From Prostheceraeus crozeri (Eukaryota > Platyhelminthes > Polycladida > Euryleptidae): a stretch of 64,000 nt of DNA. Position numbers and translations under genes: made by a program. The notes beneath the pieces are model-generated. The model was given only the letters and a program-made list of their open reading frames with translations. It had not been told where the DNA came from and searched no databases. Shown here in pieces: positions 21,901 through 33,682 of this stretch (the stretch's first letter is position 1; each line of letters opens with the position of its first letter). Location of the stretch: the NCBI GenBank assembly GCA_907163375.1, contig CAJQUW010006858.1, positions 162,501 through 226,500 of the forward strand, given 5' to 3'.

Positions 21901-24043
21901 GCCACATTTCCGCTCTCGTCACCACGTTGTCCGTCACCGTTGGCGACCCTTTCTTTGTTCACAAGGCGCCAAGTCTGCCCGATTGGATACGATGTTTCCC
22001 CGAAAAAATCGGGGTAGTTTGTCAATGGACAGTGCAGAATGTTGTTCAGTCCGGCACCAATTCATGCCTTGTAAATTCACTCTTAATTTTTTTCGAGCGA
22101 ACTTTCTCAACACTCTCCACGTTCCTCATCGTTGACATCGAGGTGCGCAACGATTGTGAACCAACAACTTCACACACCTGAAACAGAAAGGAAATCCCTC
22201 AGACAACTTCATTTTCAATCAATTTCGCATTTCCTCATCTTCAAAAATATCAAATTCTCTTCATCCTTCAACGCAGAAACGGTGAACTTTCAACATTTGA
22301 GGAAAATGTCATCATGGATTTATATATAAGTATATTATATCGGGATAAGACACAGTTGATATCTGCATACTCGTACATTAGTAGTCCATACAGTTTTTTG
22401 AAGATATAGGTGATTGCCAACCATCATGTTGTACACTTCTCGAGGTGGTTTGATTGTCCCAACAAATTACCAAGATGGATACGAGTATGTGCATAAAAGG
22501 CAATGGAAATTATTGAAACTCCTCATAGAGAAAGTCCAGTTCACAAATTCCTATGCCATACGAACCAATAAAAATATTTTTGAAAACGTTTTTGCATTCG
22601 TTTGTAAGCATTTTTACCGCGCTGCTGTGAAAATGTCAGGCATTTCAACTTTGTGTATTGAAGAAATTCTTCAAATTGCTTGTGAAAACTACACTGCCGG
22701 AAATCGAAATCTGGCTGCATATCCGCCCAAAGTTTAGTAGTCATAAGGTGGAGAAGTGAATAAACAAGTGACAAGCAAGTAGTTAAGTTCGTCTTCTGTT
22801 GACTTTTTTCTTGAAATATACAATCGATGTATACATGGCTGTTCATTACGACAAAAAATATTTTGCCTTACTCCAGAAAAATCTACTACAGGCTTCATTC
22901 AATTGAAATAATACACGAAGTTTAAGTATTTTCCATCAAAACAAAAGTAAATTTCATTTCATTTTATCCTCAATTATAAAGTTTTGCATAAACTTGCTTC
23001 CTTATGCTCTATAATAGGACTAATAATGTATGTAGATATCGATAGTGTCTCATCTCGACATAGAATACTACATGGAATTCTATGATTATATTCTGTCCAA
23101 TGCACTGGAAAGCAATGCTCTTGCCTTAGTATGCAAGAGATTAAGAATCTGAGAATAGCTGTTTGTGGTATTGGTCAAAGTTAAATTTATATTCAAATAA
23201 TTTCTTGACAATCATGGAAATGTTCAAATCACTTTATTCCAAAATCATAGACTTCTAAATTGATGTGCACAGAAAATGAGCTAAATTTGAATATAATTTT
23301 CTACATGATCAGGCCAACCAACATTTGTGTTACCAAAAGATCCAATTTTTTGCAGCTATAGCCACCAGATTTTCAAATAGCTTACTTCCTACGTATTATG
23401 CAACTTTGGACTGAAGGAAAATCAATTGGCACTAAACTTTTGCGTGAGATTTTATTTTACAAATGTGAATGTTTGGAATATTATCGGCTGATTTCGGTGT
23501 ATTCACTTAGTAATGTTATATTGCAGTATCAGTTCTAGATAAAATAGTTTGAGATACTTTAAAAGTATTATTTCTTTCTATAAATTATAAAGATATAAAT
23601 ATAAAGGGTTTAGAACTTTTCCTCTCCGATTGACTTGAAACTAACCATCCCGATGTAGAATTGCACGAGGATTCCGAATCTGGCCATCCGTTTCCTCAGC
23701 CGATGCTTCGTTTTGGCCGGCCTAGAGATATTCTCGTCCTTCAAAACACCTGTTACCATGCAAAAATCCTTAAGTGTCAGAAATCATGATGATAATCGAC
23801 GAGTATCAACTCTTGCTATATAACCATCTAAAATGGGTGTAAAAATGTCATGAAGAGTCAGAATCTGGTCTCAGGTTTCTCATCCGATGCTTCGTTCGCC
23901 CGCTAGAGCCCAAAAACCACAAACATTCTAACTCCTTGTCGTTATTTTCGGAGATGTTCAAAAAATCGTCATTTCGCTCTCAAGCCTAAACGAAGAAAGG
24001 CATGGAAAGGCCGTTTCCTCCAGTGAAATTGTCTCACTCTTAC

Positions 24044-24561
24044 CTTTCAAACGAGCTATTGCACGACTTTCTACGATCCCTACAACCCAGGATTGAAGCC
24101 AGTGTCCAGGGGGGGGGTACGTGAGAACTTTTTCTCTCCGATTGACTTGAAAATAACCAAAAGGGGTGACGCCTCTGCCCTCCAGCTACTATGATATTTT
24201 TATCACGTCCACCATATCTCCACCAGTATGTATTCAGAGAGTATTCATTCCCGTCGGCGTCACAAAACGTCCTCTTCGGCGTGTGTGCAGCACATTTCCG
24301 CTCGTCACCTTGTTTCCGTCACCTTGGCGACCCTTTCTTTGTTCACAAGGCGCCAAGTCTGCCCGATGGATACGATGTTCCCCCCCGAAAAAATCGGGGG
24401 TAGTTTGTCAATGACAGTGCAGATGTTGTTCAGAGTCCGGGCACCAATTCAAATGCCTTGTAAATTCACTCTAATTTTTTTCGAGCCAACTTTCTCAACA
24501 CTCTCAACGTTCCTCATGTTGACATCGAGGTGCGCAAGATTGTGAACCAACAACTTCACAC
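24044..24561 (-). CDS. Candidate exon of an unknown gene, array unit F
   Basis: The minus-strand block begins after acceptor CTTTCTGTTTAG (24562 upward) and ends at donor TTTGAAAG/GTAAGAGT (24043-24042). One phase reads VKLLVHNLAHLDVNMRNVES, then GLNNICTVIDKLPPIFSGD, VSIGQTWRLVNKERV, a tryptophan/glycine-rich YWWRYGGRDKN and a serine-rich SSQSERKSS tail. Single-base differences from the unit consensus near 24305 and 24485 disturb the frame in this copy, while consensus bases keep it open for about 170 codons. Further minus-strand segments in each unit repeat the tail motifs (TKHRMRKRRPDSESS, SSQSERKSS), suggesting internal exon duplication. I do not recognise the family. Confidence 0.4.
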
Positions 24562-25267
24562 CTAAACAGAAAGGAAATCCCTCAGACAACTTCATTTTTC
24601 CAATCAATTTCGCATTTCCTCATCTTCAAAATATTCAACATTCTCTTCATCCATCAACGCAGAAGTGAACTTTCAAACATTTGAGGAAAACTGTCATTGA
24701 TTTCTATATAGTATATTATATCGGGATAAGACACTGTTGATATCTGCATTCTCGTACATTAGTAGTCCTACAGTTTTTGAAGATATAGGTGATTGCCAAC
24801 CATCATGTTGTACACTTCTCGAGGTGGGTTGATTGTCCCAACAAATTACCTGATGGATACGAGTATGTGCATAAAAGCATGGAAATTATTGAAAATCCTC
24901 ATAGAGAAAGTCAGTAACAAATTCCTATGCCATACGAACCAATAAAATATTTTTGAAAAAACGTTTTTGCATTTCGTTTGTAAGCATTTTTAACCGCGAT
25001 GCTGTGAAAATCGGTCAGGCATTTCAACTTTGTGTTATTGAAGAAATTCTTCAATTGCTGTGAACTACACTGCGGAATCGAAATCTGGCTGCATATCCGC
25101 CCAAGTTTGTAGTCATAAGGTGGAGAAGTGAATAAACAAGTGACAAGCAAGTAGTAAGTTCGTCCTTCTGTTGACTTTTTCTTGAAATATACAATCGATG
25201 TATACATGGCTGTTCATTACGACAAAAATTTTTGCCCTCCAGAAAAATCTACAGCTTCATTCAATTC

Positions 25268-26380
25268 TAAAGATACAGAAAGTGAAATGCAGATGTAACT
25301 TTGTTACTAATGTTAAAGTTGCCATTGTTTGAGTAATGGCTTCACCTTTGAAGATTTAGGGCAAGTATTGATTCTTCCATGTCAATATGTGGAAATGACT
25401 CGTTGAACAAATAGTGAAAGTGAGTTTCATGAAAAATTGTACAGCGAGTAAAACAATGTAGTTGCAACAAGCCGTATGAGGTGAATCACCTTTATTGACT
25501 CACGTCTCAAGAATTAATGAACGATTACTATTCAGGAAAAATCGCATTGAAAGGCATGGAGTGAAAATGAAAAAAATAGTTATCGATAAAATTCGATAAA
25601 AGAATTCTTAGATAGTTTTGTTCGTGGGATGGCTTCAGTCTTTAAATTGCTATAATGTTTGATAGCTCTCTCTCAATAAGTGTCATGCGGAGCAGCAGAG
25701 ACGAGAGCTGGAACCGGCATGAAAAGTTGCGGACCGGGCCGGGTCCCTGCTGGTCGAGCTGAGTGACCGGTAGCGGCCCAGTCCCGTCATGCCGGTTAAA
25801 GAACATTGCTAGATTTGTAAATACTTTCTCTCCGTACATTTTTGCTAACTTTCATATTTCCACCAGTGATGAGTTTTCTATAATGCGCTGCATTGTGATT
25901 GCGCAATTGATCGGACCACATTCATCTGTTCATGTACATGAGTTTTGTTCCATGCCTCCAATTCTCCAACACCCCTGAAACATATTCTCACTATTATGTC
26001 AGAAATATTCTGTGACGTTAAGCAACATTTTCGGAGCCACCAGAAAGCTTCTTTCAGTTTGCTAATAAACTCGTCAATGCGATGAGCATCACAGAGCAGC
26101 AGAATGGGAATTCCCTACTCTTTTGTAGGGATGAACATGATCCTAGTTCATGGTTACTAGGACTACCATAGATGGTCACAAATGATGATCATTATGATGA
26201 TCACAAATCGAAAATACAGATCGAAAAATGTACGCACTAAGAAAATATGAAGTGTCAATATGAGGAGATCCTCCACAGGCGTGTGTTCAATGGTAAGAGA
26301 CATTTGTGTGAAAAGAAAACAATTCAATCAACAAAATAATCTCCTTATATTATGATGTTTACGAAGCGATGGATTGTATC
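25268..26380. other. Intergenic, no gene seen
   Basis: AT-rich. A GC-rich patch near 25690-25800 has GGCATG/CATGCC at its ends, which may mark an old small inverted element, but the arms do not extend. Confidence 0.5.
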
Positions 26381-26384
26381 AACA

Positions 26385-26590
26385 GAAATTCCGCTGGTTG
26401 CTTTGAAGCAAGTCATCACTTTTCATTCTCCAACTACTCTTCCCATTTGCACCGAGCCTCAAGTCCTCAAACTACTAAAAGACTTGAAAACCAACAAATC
26501 GCCTGGCAGTGATGGCATCCTTCCTGTACTCTTAAAAATATCTTCCGAATCATTCCCTTACGGAAATATCATTCTGATGAAACCATGAAC
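26385..26590 (+). pseudogene. Non-LTR reverse transcriptase fragment
   Basis: The frame at 26352-26588 contains VLKLLKDLKTNKSPGSDGIL followed by PVLLKI. This is the conserved start of the RT domain in non-LTR retrotransposons (K..KSpGpDgip). Nothing else of the element is visible, so it is a short relic. Confidence 0.6.
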
Positions 26591-27177
26591 TACCATGATA
26601 TTTTGGCTTCAAAATGTAATGGGAGTTAATGACATTATTATGAGGATATTTCTGAAAATGTGGTTTCAGAAAAAATACTCTCTAACATTGTCAATTAATT
26701 GAAATTAAAGATTTGTTCTTCTGACACGTCATGAACAAACTCCAGCACAACAAAACGATACTTCAATGATAATTGAGTATTTAGAATAATAACACTGAGC
26801 TGCATGCATGTCAAGCTTGAATTCGGTGAAACATTAGATAATCTAGAAATTCAAATGCAAAGAAATACAAATCTGAAGAACTTGCCAGATCTCTTACACA
26901 CTGAAATTATCAATAAATTATTCAGGAATTGTATCCACAATTAAGGAAAATGATGTGCGCATCAATGTAGGAAAATGTCAGGCAGAAATTTCATGATGCA
27001 AATAACGATGCAGACAAGCTAAAGAGTCTCTCCTTCCCATTTAGATTGAATTATTCCAAATATTACTTTTAATATTATTATTTAATTTATTAATTATTCC
27101 AAAGTCGTTGCCCAACTATCCCCTATATTCACTGGGAATGTGATTAGAAAAGTTCATGATTCAGATGCAGCATTTGC
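26591..27177. other. Intergenic, no feature seen
   Basis: AT-rich, with no open frame or repeat of note. Confidence 0.5.
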
Positions 27178-27660
27178 ATGAACCACTCACTTTTCGAGGT
27201 GACGAGCAAAGAGACGGACGAGTATAACGAGATGATGGTGTTTTTCCGTAGCGCCTACGGAAATGAGGAATCCCAGTATAACTCTCATCGAGAACAACAC
27301 TACACCGAAAGCGATCTTGTCACAATAGTAGGCAGTGTAGGACGGTGCTTTACATATTCAGCCAGTAGTCCCCTCTTGTATCAACTCCTTCGTCATCAAT
27401 CAATTGACCTCATTTTCATCCACATTCTCCAACTTTCGGTGCTGGCTCTTTCCTCGTGCCAATCAAACATTGAAAAGATGAAGCTCTTCCCTGATGTACT
27501 TATCATCTTGTCATTAAATCCTCATTCTCAAATATTTGTTGCTTTTTACCTTGTGGAATCACTTTTCCAAATCAACAGAAAGTCCCTTCTGCTGTTGGTA
27601 GCAAAACTGAATCTTTCGAATGCATTCGTGGTTCGTCATGCGTATAATGATTTATTGTGA
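27178..27660 (+). CDS. Unrecognised open frame, possible helical-repeat exon
   Basis: A 160-codon plus-strand frame, long for such AT-rich DNA. An acidic, polar start (EVTSKETDEYNEMMVFFRSA) is followed by leucine-rich helical stretches (LLYQLLRHQS, ILQLSVLALSS, IFVAFYLVESLFQI). The pattern is like ARM/HEAT-type helices, but I cannot assign a family. There is no in-frame homologous neighbour, and it ends just before the hAT-like element. It could be a host exon or a TE relic. Confidence 0.3.
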   Translation: MNHSLFEVTSKETDEYNEMMVFFRSAYGNEESQYNSHREQHYTESDLVTIVGSVGRCFTYSASSPLLYQLLRHQSIDLIFIHILQLSVLALSSCQSNIEKMKLFPDVLIILSLNPHSQIFVAFYLVESLFQINRKSLLLLVAKLNLSNAFVVRHAYNDLL

Positions 27661-27774
27661 GATTCACATGAAACAGTTTCTTTACTAAATGAGTTAATCG
27701 TAACATAATACTGATTAAAGATGATAGTAACACGTCGATAAATCCAAAATTACTTGAACAGGGCGTCAAGTTAA

Positions 27775-27866
27775 TAGGAATAGACAAAAAATAGGAAAAA
27801 ATAGGAACGCCTAAAAAATAGGAAAAAATAGGAATCACGCAAAAAAAATAGGAAATAATAGGAATT
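27775..27866 (+). repeat. AATAGGA array, left end of hAT-like element
   Basis: About eight AATAGGA words separated by A-rich spacers, just inside the left TIR. Confidence 0.85.
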
Positions 27867-28797
27867 TTTCAAGATAAGTTGAATAACAAACAAAAAACAA
27901 TACTTTCACGTGGATCGAATCTTCAAATGTTTACATGGACTCATAAATCATATGTACATGAATGGAAATTGTTGAAAAAGCGAGAGCAGGCGTTTTATTG
28001 CGAACATGTATTAATGTAAGAAAACAATCGCTTTCATTGCTAGTGCGCGACGCCATGTATGAAGGAAACTGTCCATAATTAGAATCAAGATTATTTGTTT
28101 GATACAATCAACCCTATTTGATCCGGTATTTTTTTCGCACGTTAATGCAATTTCAGTGATAGATAAGACATGCGTTAACTCGAGTTTTCAAACTAAACAT
28201 CGTTCACTGATCATCCTGATCTTCCAGTATCCATTATCTTATTAGATGACAAAGCCTTGTCAAGCAGTTATTTTTGCGCTTTTTTTCTTTTCAATTTTTC
28301 TCTTCTTATTTGTTATCTCATCTAACTGCTTCATTGCTGCTTCCCGTTTATGATTTGCTGTTTCAAACATCATGGTAACTACTTTCATGCTAAATGTTTC
28401 AATACTTTTCTTACCATCGACCGCACTATTCAGTTTCGCAGTTGCATCTTTCATAAGCTCGTCAGCTGCTTTCAATTCTTCTCTAGCCTTATTTTCTTCT
28501 TGATGTAAACCCTTTTCTTTTTTCGTTACTGCAATATTCCTTTCTTACGTAACAGCTGTTCCTTTTCCTCTTTGTACACTCGCTGGCAACTCGGCGGATT
28601 TTTCATTTTCATTCCCCCTTTCTTTCGTTGATGTTTCGCCTTTTCTCGTGTGTCTTCTTGGTTTTCTTATATGCTGCATGAGCATACCGTACTGCCCGTT
28701 TCAGCTCCTGTGATATAGGAATGGCTTCCGGTCTACAAAAATCGGATCAAAGAACCTGACAGCGTCTTTTACAACATGAAGTCCAACGATGGTCTTT

Positions 28798-28851
28798 CCC
28801 CCCCCCCCCCCCCCCCCCCCTGGCACACGGGGGGGGGGGGGGGGGGGGGGG
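28798..28851. repeat. C23-TGGCACAC-G23 perfect homopolymer hairpin
   Basis: Exactly 23 C, eight bases, then exactly 23 G. The arms are perfectly complementary. It lies inside the hAT-like element near the 3' part of its gene region. Confidence 0.95.
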
Positions 28852-29238
28852 CCGGTCGCCGAGAGACGTCCTTTCTTGTGTAACGATGCGGGAGTTGATA
28901 GAGAGACTTCTTTCACTATCAGCGTTTGTTTTGCCATGGCCCCCCTCTAAAACTAAAGCAATTTTATCACAATAGGAAGGACTCTGTATTTCAAGTTACC
29001 ATCAGCTGCTTTTAGTGAAAAATGCCATTCCAAAACATTTCTATTCTGTCACTTGGGTCGTAAATCGTTCTCTAAATTTCCTTTTCTTTTGTAGGCACAT
29101 TATTGTCAGATTGATAAAGCTTCCATTCGTCAAGCAGTTCATTCACGTCACATCAGTTGCAAAGCCTTGCTTATTTCTTGAATGAAAACTGTACTTACTT
29201 CATCCTTCTTTTTTAAAGGATTTACACATCGTAGTTGG

Positions 29239-30880
29239 CTAAGTAGCGAATTCCCAAGAGGCAGTTTTCTCAATTAAATACGACGAAGCACTTCCGAAAA
29301 ACAATCGGATTTGATGAAATGCATATGTCCTTTGCTCTGGTTTGAGATTGCTCATTGCTTTTCTTGTGGAATCACCAATCATAATTTCATCATTTGATAA
29401 CTGTGAAGATTCACTTCTACAATCGATGGATCGGAGCTCAATTCCATATTTGTTTCCAATCGCCTCTGGTATCATAAACCTTCGAAGAAGTTTCAAAATG
29501 AACTCACAAAGTTGGTCATAAAGAATATGAATCATGGGACTATTCTTTTGCAGCAGACAGCAACAAATTCTCGAAAATAGGAGTGATATTCGCGAAAAAT
29601 TCCAAGAAAACTCGTGTTAAAGAATTTCTCTTTGGTACTAAGCATGACTTGCACTCTTTGAAGTTGCGCTTTTTGGCATCGACTGTGTGCTCTTCCCAAG
29701 GTCTGAAACGAAATGCACAATCGCTTCCCATTGTTCTATGACTCTTTTAACAGACGGTCCAATACTAAGCCCACCGGACTTCTGTATGTTGCTTGAAATT
29801 GTGGGTTTCCAAATCAAATTCCAATTGTATTGATCTGAAGTCTTCACGACGGGCAGCGCTGTATTTAAAAATAGAATGCAAATCGTAGCAAAATTGACTG
29901 ATGTCAATATCGAACTCTTTGATTCCTTTCCGAAAGCCGTTATGTATTGTGTGAATAGCACATGAATCCAAATCTATCAACCAGGAAAATCAGGATGATC
30001 GCGAGAAATCAGTTCATTCAGATTTCTGAAGATTGTCTTGTTAACGTTCGGACCATCTCGTACAAGTGTAGCTAACCTATGTATCGGTAATTTATCATCA
30101 CACATTTTTTGATACATCCTAAAAGCGACGGTATTACCGTCCGCATGTCCGAAAAACAGAGATGTGTAGAAAGAGCAGCACACTTGATTGTGCTGCGGCG
30201 ACCAGTACCTTATTGTTAGATCCATCTGTTTTTTTACTTGAGTTGTGGATGTTTCATCGAAATGTATAGAGAAAGGTAGATTTTGATTTCACTAGGTCAG
30301 AAACAATTACTCCTGTGAAGTATGGTGACAACCCATCTCCTATTATATATGATGCGCTCGTGCGACTTAAGCTGAATTGTGCAGCTACTGCACTATCAGG
30401 GAACATAGCTTTGAATAAGCTTCCTTTGTTGTCACATGAACGTAACGACAAATTTTTGCATGCCACTTCTGCTAACCAATAAACAGTGGCATTAAGATTA
30501 CTATCGGAAGAATCCTTAAGAGTTCATCATACAAACAGTAGACTTATCAGTATTAGAGCATACTACAGCTGATGATAATCGCATCACTAGGTATCGAAGT
30601 TGCACTAGCTGAAGTATTCATCAGTGAGAGTTTTGTTTGCTTTGTATCCAATACATTTTTCAACAACTCCATGTGTTTTTTTCTTTCTAGCATGCTGGAG
30701 TAATTGAGCTTTTTCCGGAATTATCGCACTTAATATCGATTTGGCATAGAGTACAATGACCATGACTGTCATCCTTTCCTTTCCGACACCAATCGCCCAT
30801 TTTCTGATTGTTGCTATCGAAGGTAGAGAGCCATGTAACATTGAATTTTGTTTTACCGGAGGGCATCTTACGTTGCAAAG
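29239..30880 (-). pseudogene. hAT-like transposase with BED-type zinc finger (broken)
   Basis: In order on the minus strand: a finger near 30790-30680 (GDWCRKG..GHCTLCQIDI..GKSSIT then H and KKH, a BED-like C2HH), ACKNLSLRSCDNKGSLFKAM (30460), DLTIRYWSPQHNQVCCSFY and LFFGHADGNTVAF (30225-30130), then VRDGPNVNKTIFRNLNELI with an acidic residue in the catalytic-like DGPN motif. Next come IDLDSCAIHTIHNGF, SAARREDFRSIQ and FKQHTEVRW (29980-29765), and a later helical segment IPEAIGNKYGIEL (29535-29239). The order fits a hAT RNase H-like core with its inserted helical domain. Frames change between most segments, so the gene is not intact. The expected C-terminal dimerisation motif is not visible. 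Confidence 0.6.
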
Positions 30881-32267
30881 CTCAAGTTGAGACCCTGAAA
30901 TAAACAAAAAAACTTTATTGGCACGCTGGTTAATTGATATTTTACGATATAAGATATTCTTCAAACTCAAATCATCATTAAGTGTACAAATCTGCATGCG
31001 TTATTTTAATTCACATGCATCGCGCCTAGCATTTAATACAGGCAATCAGATAGTTGGAGATTGTCAATTATATTCTCATTAATGGTACTGAAAAAATCTT
31101 CGGAAGAATATGCCGCTCTAAATTCGTAAACCAGTCTGAAAAAATAGGAATCATCTTTGTTTACATCACTGATTTACACTTAAGCGAGAGAGTGAGAAGG
31201 GAGATTTACCGCCATCTTAGTCTCATAGATTATTCTCCCCTTCACTGAAATGTGACATTATCACCGTTAAGTGCGAGCTTCACTCTATTTGGCGAGGGGG
31301 CTTCTACTTTCTCATTGTTCTGTCTGTGGTCATTCCCGTAAATAGGCTCAGCTTCGTTAAAGATAGCACACGAGCGTACAGTGATGAACGATATATCCTG
31401 AGAATCTAAATCCCTTTCAAAACATTCCAGGTAATTCTCCGAAAGGCTTGACTTGCAAAAAGAAACAAACATTAATGTACATGTACATGTATAAAACAAG
31501 TATGAACTGAACAAAACTTACCACATAGTAATGTCTGGAAACTGATTACTAAGACAACAGGTGTATTTGAAGATCCGTATCCAGTGCTGCGTACCATTTT
31601 ACCGAATTTAAATTACTGGATGTACGTCCATTTATATCGTTTCCGGACAAGCAATGCACCTCACCTGTTGACTCAAATAGGAAGCAGTAATAACTGAGAA
31701 CGACGTGAAACCGAAACGATGAACATGAAACAAAACTAGCAGTAAAGCAAATAGTTTTTATAACAAGTTTATTTTTTAAAAGTCATTATAAATGCATATT
31801 GAATTACACGAGAAGAAAAACATTATCAGTTCATGGGAGATCAGTTCAGAGAGTCGATCATATTTTTCCAATTGTCATTTTGTTCAGTACTAGCGTTTTA
31901 GTTATCTGATAGACTGGAAGCGAGGTAACAAACGGAAAACTGTCTGATCCTACCTCATTAAGGATGTAAACCGATATCAGCACACTGCAAAAAAGACATG
32001 AAATATGAAAAATTCCATTTCTTAAAACCATAATCCCATTTTCTGATGAGTCACAACAAATATGAGTAGCACGTCAAGTTAAGGAACTGATGTAGGTACA
32101 CGGCTAGCTCTCGATATATGCAACCATCATAGCCATGTATCGAGAGCTGAACGCGAACCATTCTTGTTCACAAAGAGAACTGTCGTTACCGAATATAAAA
32201 CGCAACTCTATTTTCTGAATGGTTATCCATGGACCATAATATTGAATAAGATAAAGAACGAGCTACA

Positions 32268-32386
32268 CAAAAATAGGAAAAAATAGGAATTTTGTCATAA
32301 AATAGGAAAAAGTAGGAATTTTGTCATAAAATAGGAAAAAATAGGAATTTTATGATAAAATAGGAAAAAATAGGAAAAAAATAGGA
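32268..32386 (+). repeat. AATAGGA array, right end of hAT-like element
   Basis: Four copies of an approximately 32-base unit, AAAATAGGAAAAAATAGGAA plus TTTTGTCAT, in direct orientation relative to the left-end array. Confidence 0.85.
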
Positions 32387-32405
32387 ACTTGACGCCCTGC
32401 TTGAA

Positions 32406-33682
32406 AGAACGAATTCATGCGAGAAAAATTATATTGCAGCATCATAAGAAGATCTGACGTTAACTCTAGTCTTGTTGCCCGAATATAGTATCTATAGTGA
32501 TTCGTTGCACCCATTTTTTCGCCCCATCAGTACTACGAATTTCGTCAAAGGACACCACCTGATCACTCTCCATAACATGATTGGTGATCTCCGAATTCAA
32601 TGCTTTTTGGGACTCATTTTTGCGTTCCTTGAGATGCCTTCAGTGAAATTGCTTTTGTATGACAACAACGAAAATGTAATATTTTGATGAGCAATAATAT
32701 ATCTTTATTGTAGTTTTACATATCAAGAATCGGAATGAGATTTTAAATTGAAATGTTAATGAATAACTCAATTTTCAGAGGTGCTAACAATAATTTAAGG
32801 CCGACGATTTTTGTTCATTCAAAGAATCATAAAATCTTTGCATTATGAATAAGATGTCGGCAAGTTCACACTGTCATTCAATTTTCATTAAAAATCGTAT
32901 CTATCTTGAAGCTCTCCATCAATCACGTTGAATCGTTTTTTGTATACTACTGGTCAATACCAACAACACCCCAGTGTAAACGTATCCGTTAGGCAAACCG
33001 CGAGCCATCGGCGACAGGTTGGCTGAGTGGCGATGATTAAAAGGTATAGGTTTCGGGTTAAAATGATCTGAAATTAATGCAAACACACAAATTTGTTTCA
33101 TTATGTTATAAAAAAACAGGAAGTTTACATAGTTGGCGCACCGTCGAGTAATATCGTCTATATGTAGGGGGAAGGCCAACTGCTACGCATAGCGCAGTTG
33201 GCAAAGCATTGACAAGTCGAAGATATGCTTTTGCTGTTAGAATACAATGTAGAAATTCACATCTCGTCGGGGCAGCTATTCCATGCACTATTGGATGTAG
33301 AGACAATATGTTTGAATGTCTGTAGGTAGTACTGTTTATGTTTTTCAAATGGTAATGTAATGGCCGTATTTGACATCAAATATAAGTAATGAAATATTCA
33401 GTAAATTTCTAAATCAGAACCTTAGTTAGACACGTATGTGATAGCCACAAAAATGCAAATTTAAGATATAAATACATGACGATTCTCTGTTAGAAAGAAG
33501 GCTATTTCAAAGGGTGTTTTGAGAAAAAAGGGTATTTCACAAAGAAAATGTCCTTCATTAGAGAAATACCCTTCAAAGTAACACACTTCTGGAATTCCAT
33601 TAATTTATATTGACAAGATACTTTCTTTAATCATATGTCTGGAATTTTCTTTGCTAAAACACTTAGATGCCTATTATGAAAT
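32406..33682. other. Intergenic with small hairpin and tRNA-like relics
   Basis: No gene seen. GCCAACTGC/GCAGTTGGC forms a perfect 9-bp stem near 33175-33202. TAGCGCAGTTGGCAAAGC inside it resembles a tRNA A box, but no B box follows. Confidence 0.45.

Larger units (their letters stand above)
13880..25267 (-). repeat. Head-to-tail tandem array of ~2.2-2.4-kb units (about five, two partial)
   Basis: The landmark CGCCAAGTCTGCCCGAT recurs near 13927, 17477, 19781, 21969 and 24352. The unit boundary AAAGATATAAATATAAAGG recurs near 15988, 16708, 18892, 21137 and 23588. Units: A 13880-15279 (start missing), B 15988-16697 (partial), C 16708-18891, D 18892-21136, E 21137-23587, F 23588-25267 (end missing). 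All have the same orientation. Unit D has about 125 extra bases at 18941-19068; E and F share about 225 bases absent from A, C and D. Many one-base indels separate the copies. Coding-like segments are on the minus strand. Confidence 0.9.
27759..32399 (-). mobile_element. hAT-like element with 6-bp TSD and AATAGGA arrays
   Basis: Termini are inverted: CAGGGCGTCAAGTT at 27759 and its reverse complement ending at 32399. CTTGAA flanks both (27753-27758 and 32400-32405), a 6-bp TSD. Both ends carry arrays of AAAATAGGAA words, in the same orientation rather than inverted. The coding region is on the minus strand. CAGGG termini and the protein suggest hAT. Some hAT lineages and the Dada superfamily have TSDs shorter than 8 bp, so the superfamily is not settled. 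Confidence 0.85.

Noticed and set aside
13880-25267. Satellite or CRISPR-like array
   Set aside because: Units are over 2 kb with complex sequence and splice-like sites; this is a segmental tandem duplication.
25690-25800. GC-rich patch as a CpG promoter
   Set aside because: Only about 110 bases, with no gene start nearby; the GGCATG/CATGCC ends do not extend into an inverted repeat.
33007-33230. tRNA or SINE
   Set aside because: A-box-like words (TGGCTGAGTGG, TAGCGCAGTTGGC) occur, but no B box and no cloverleaf.
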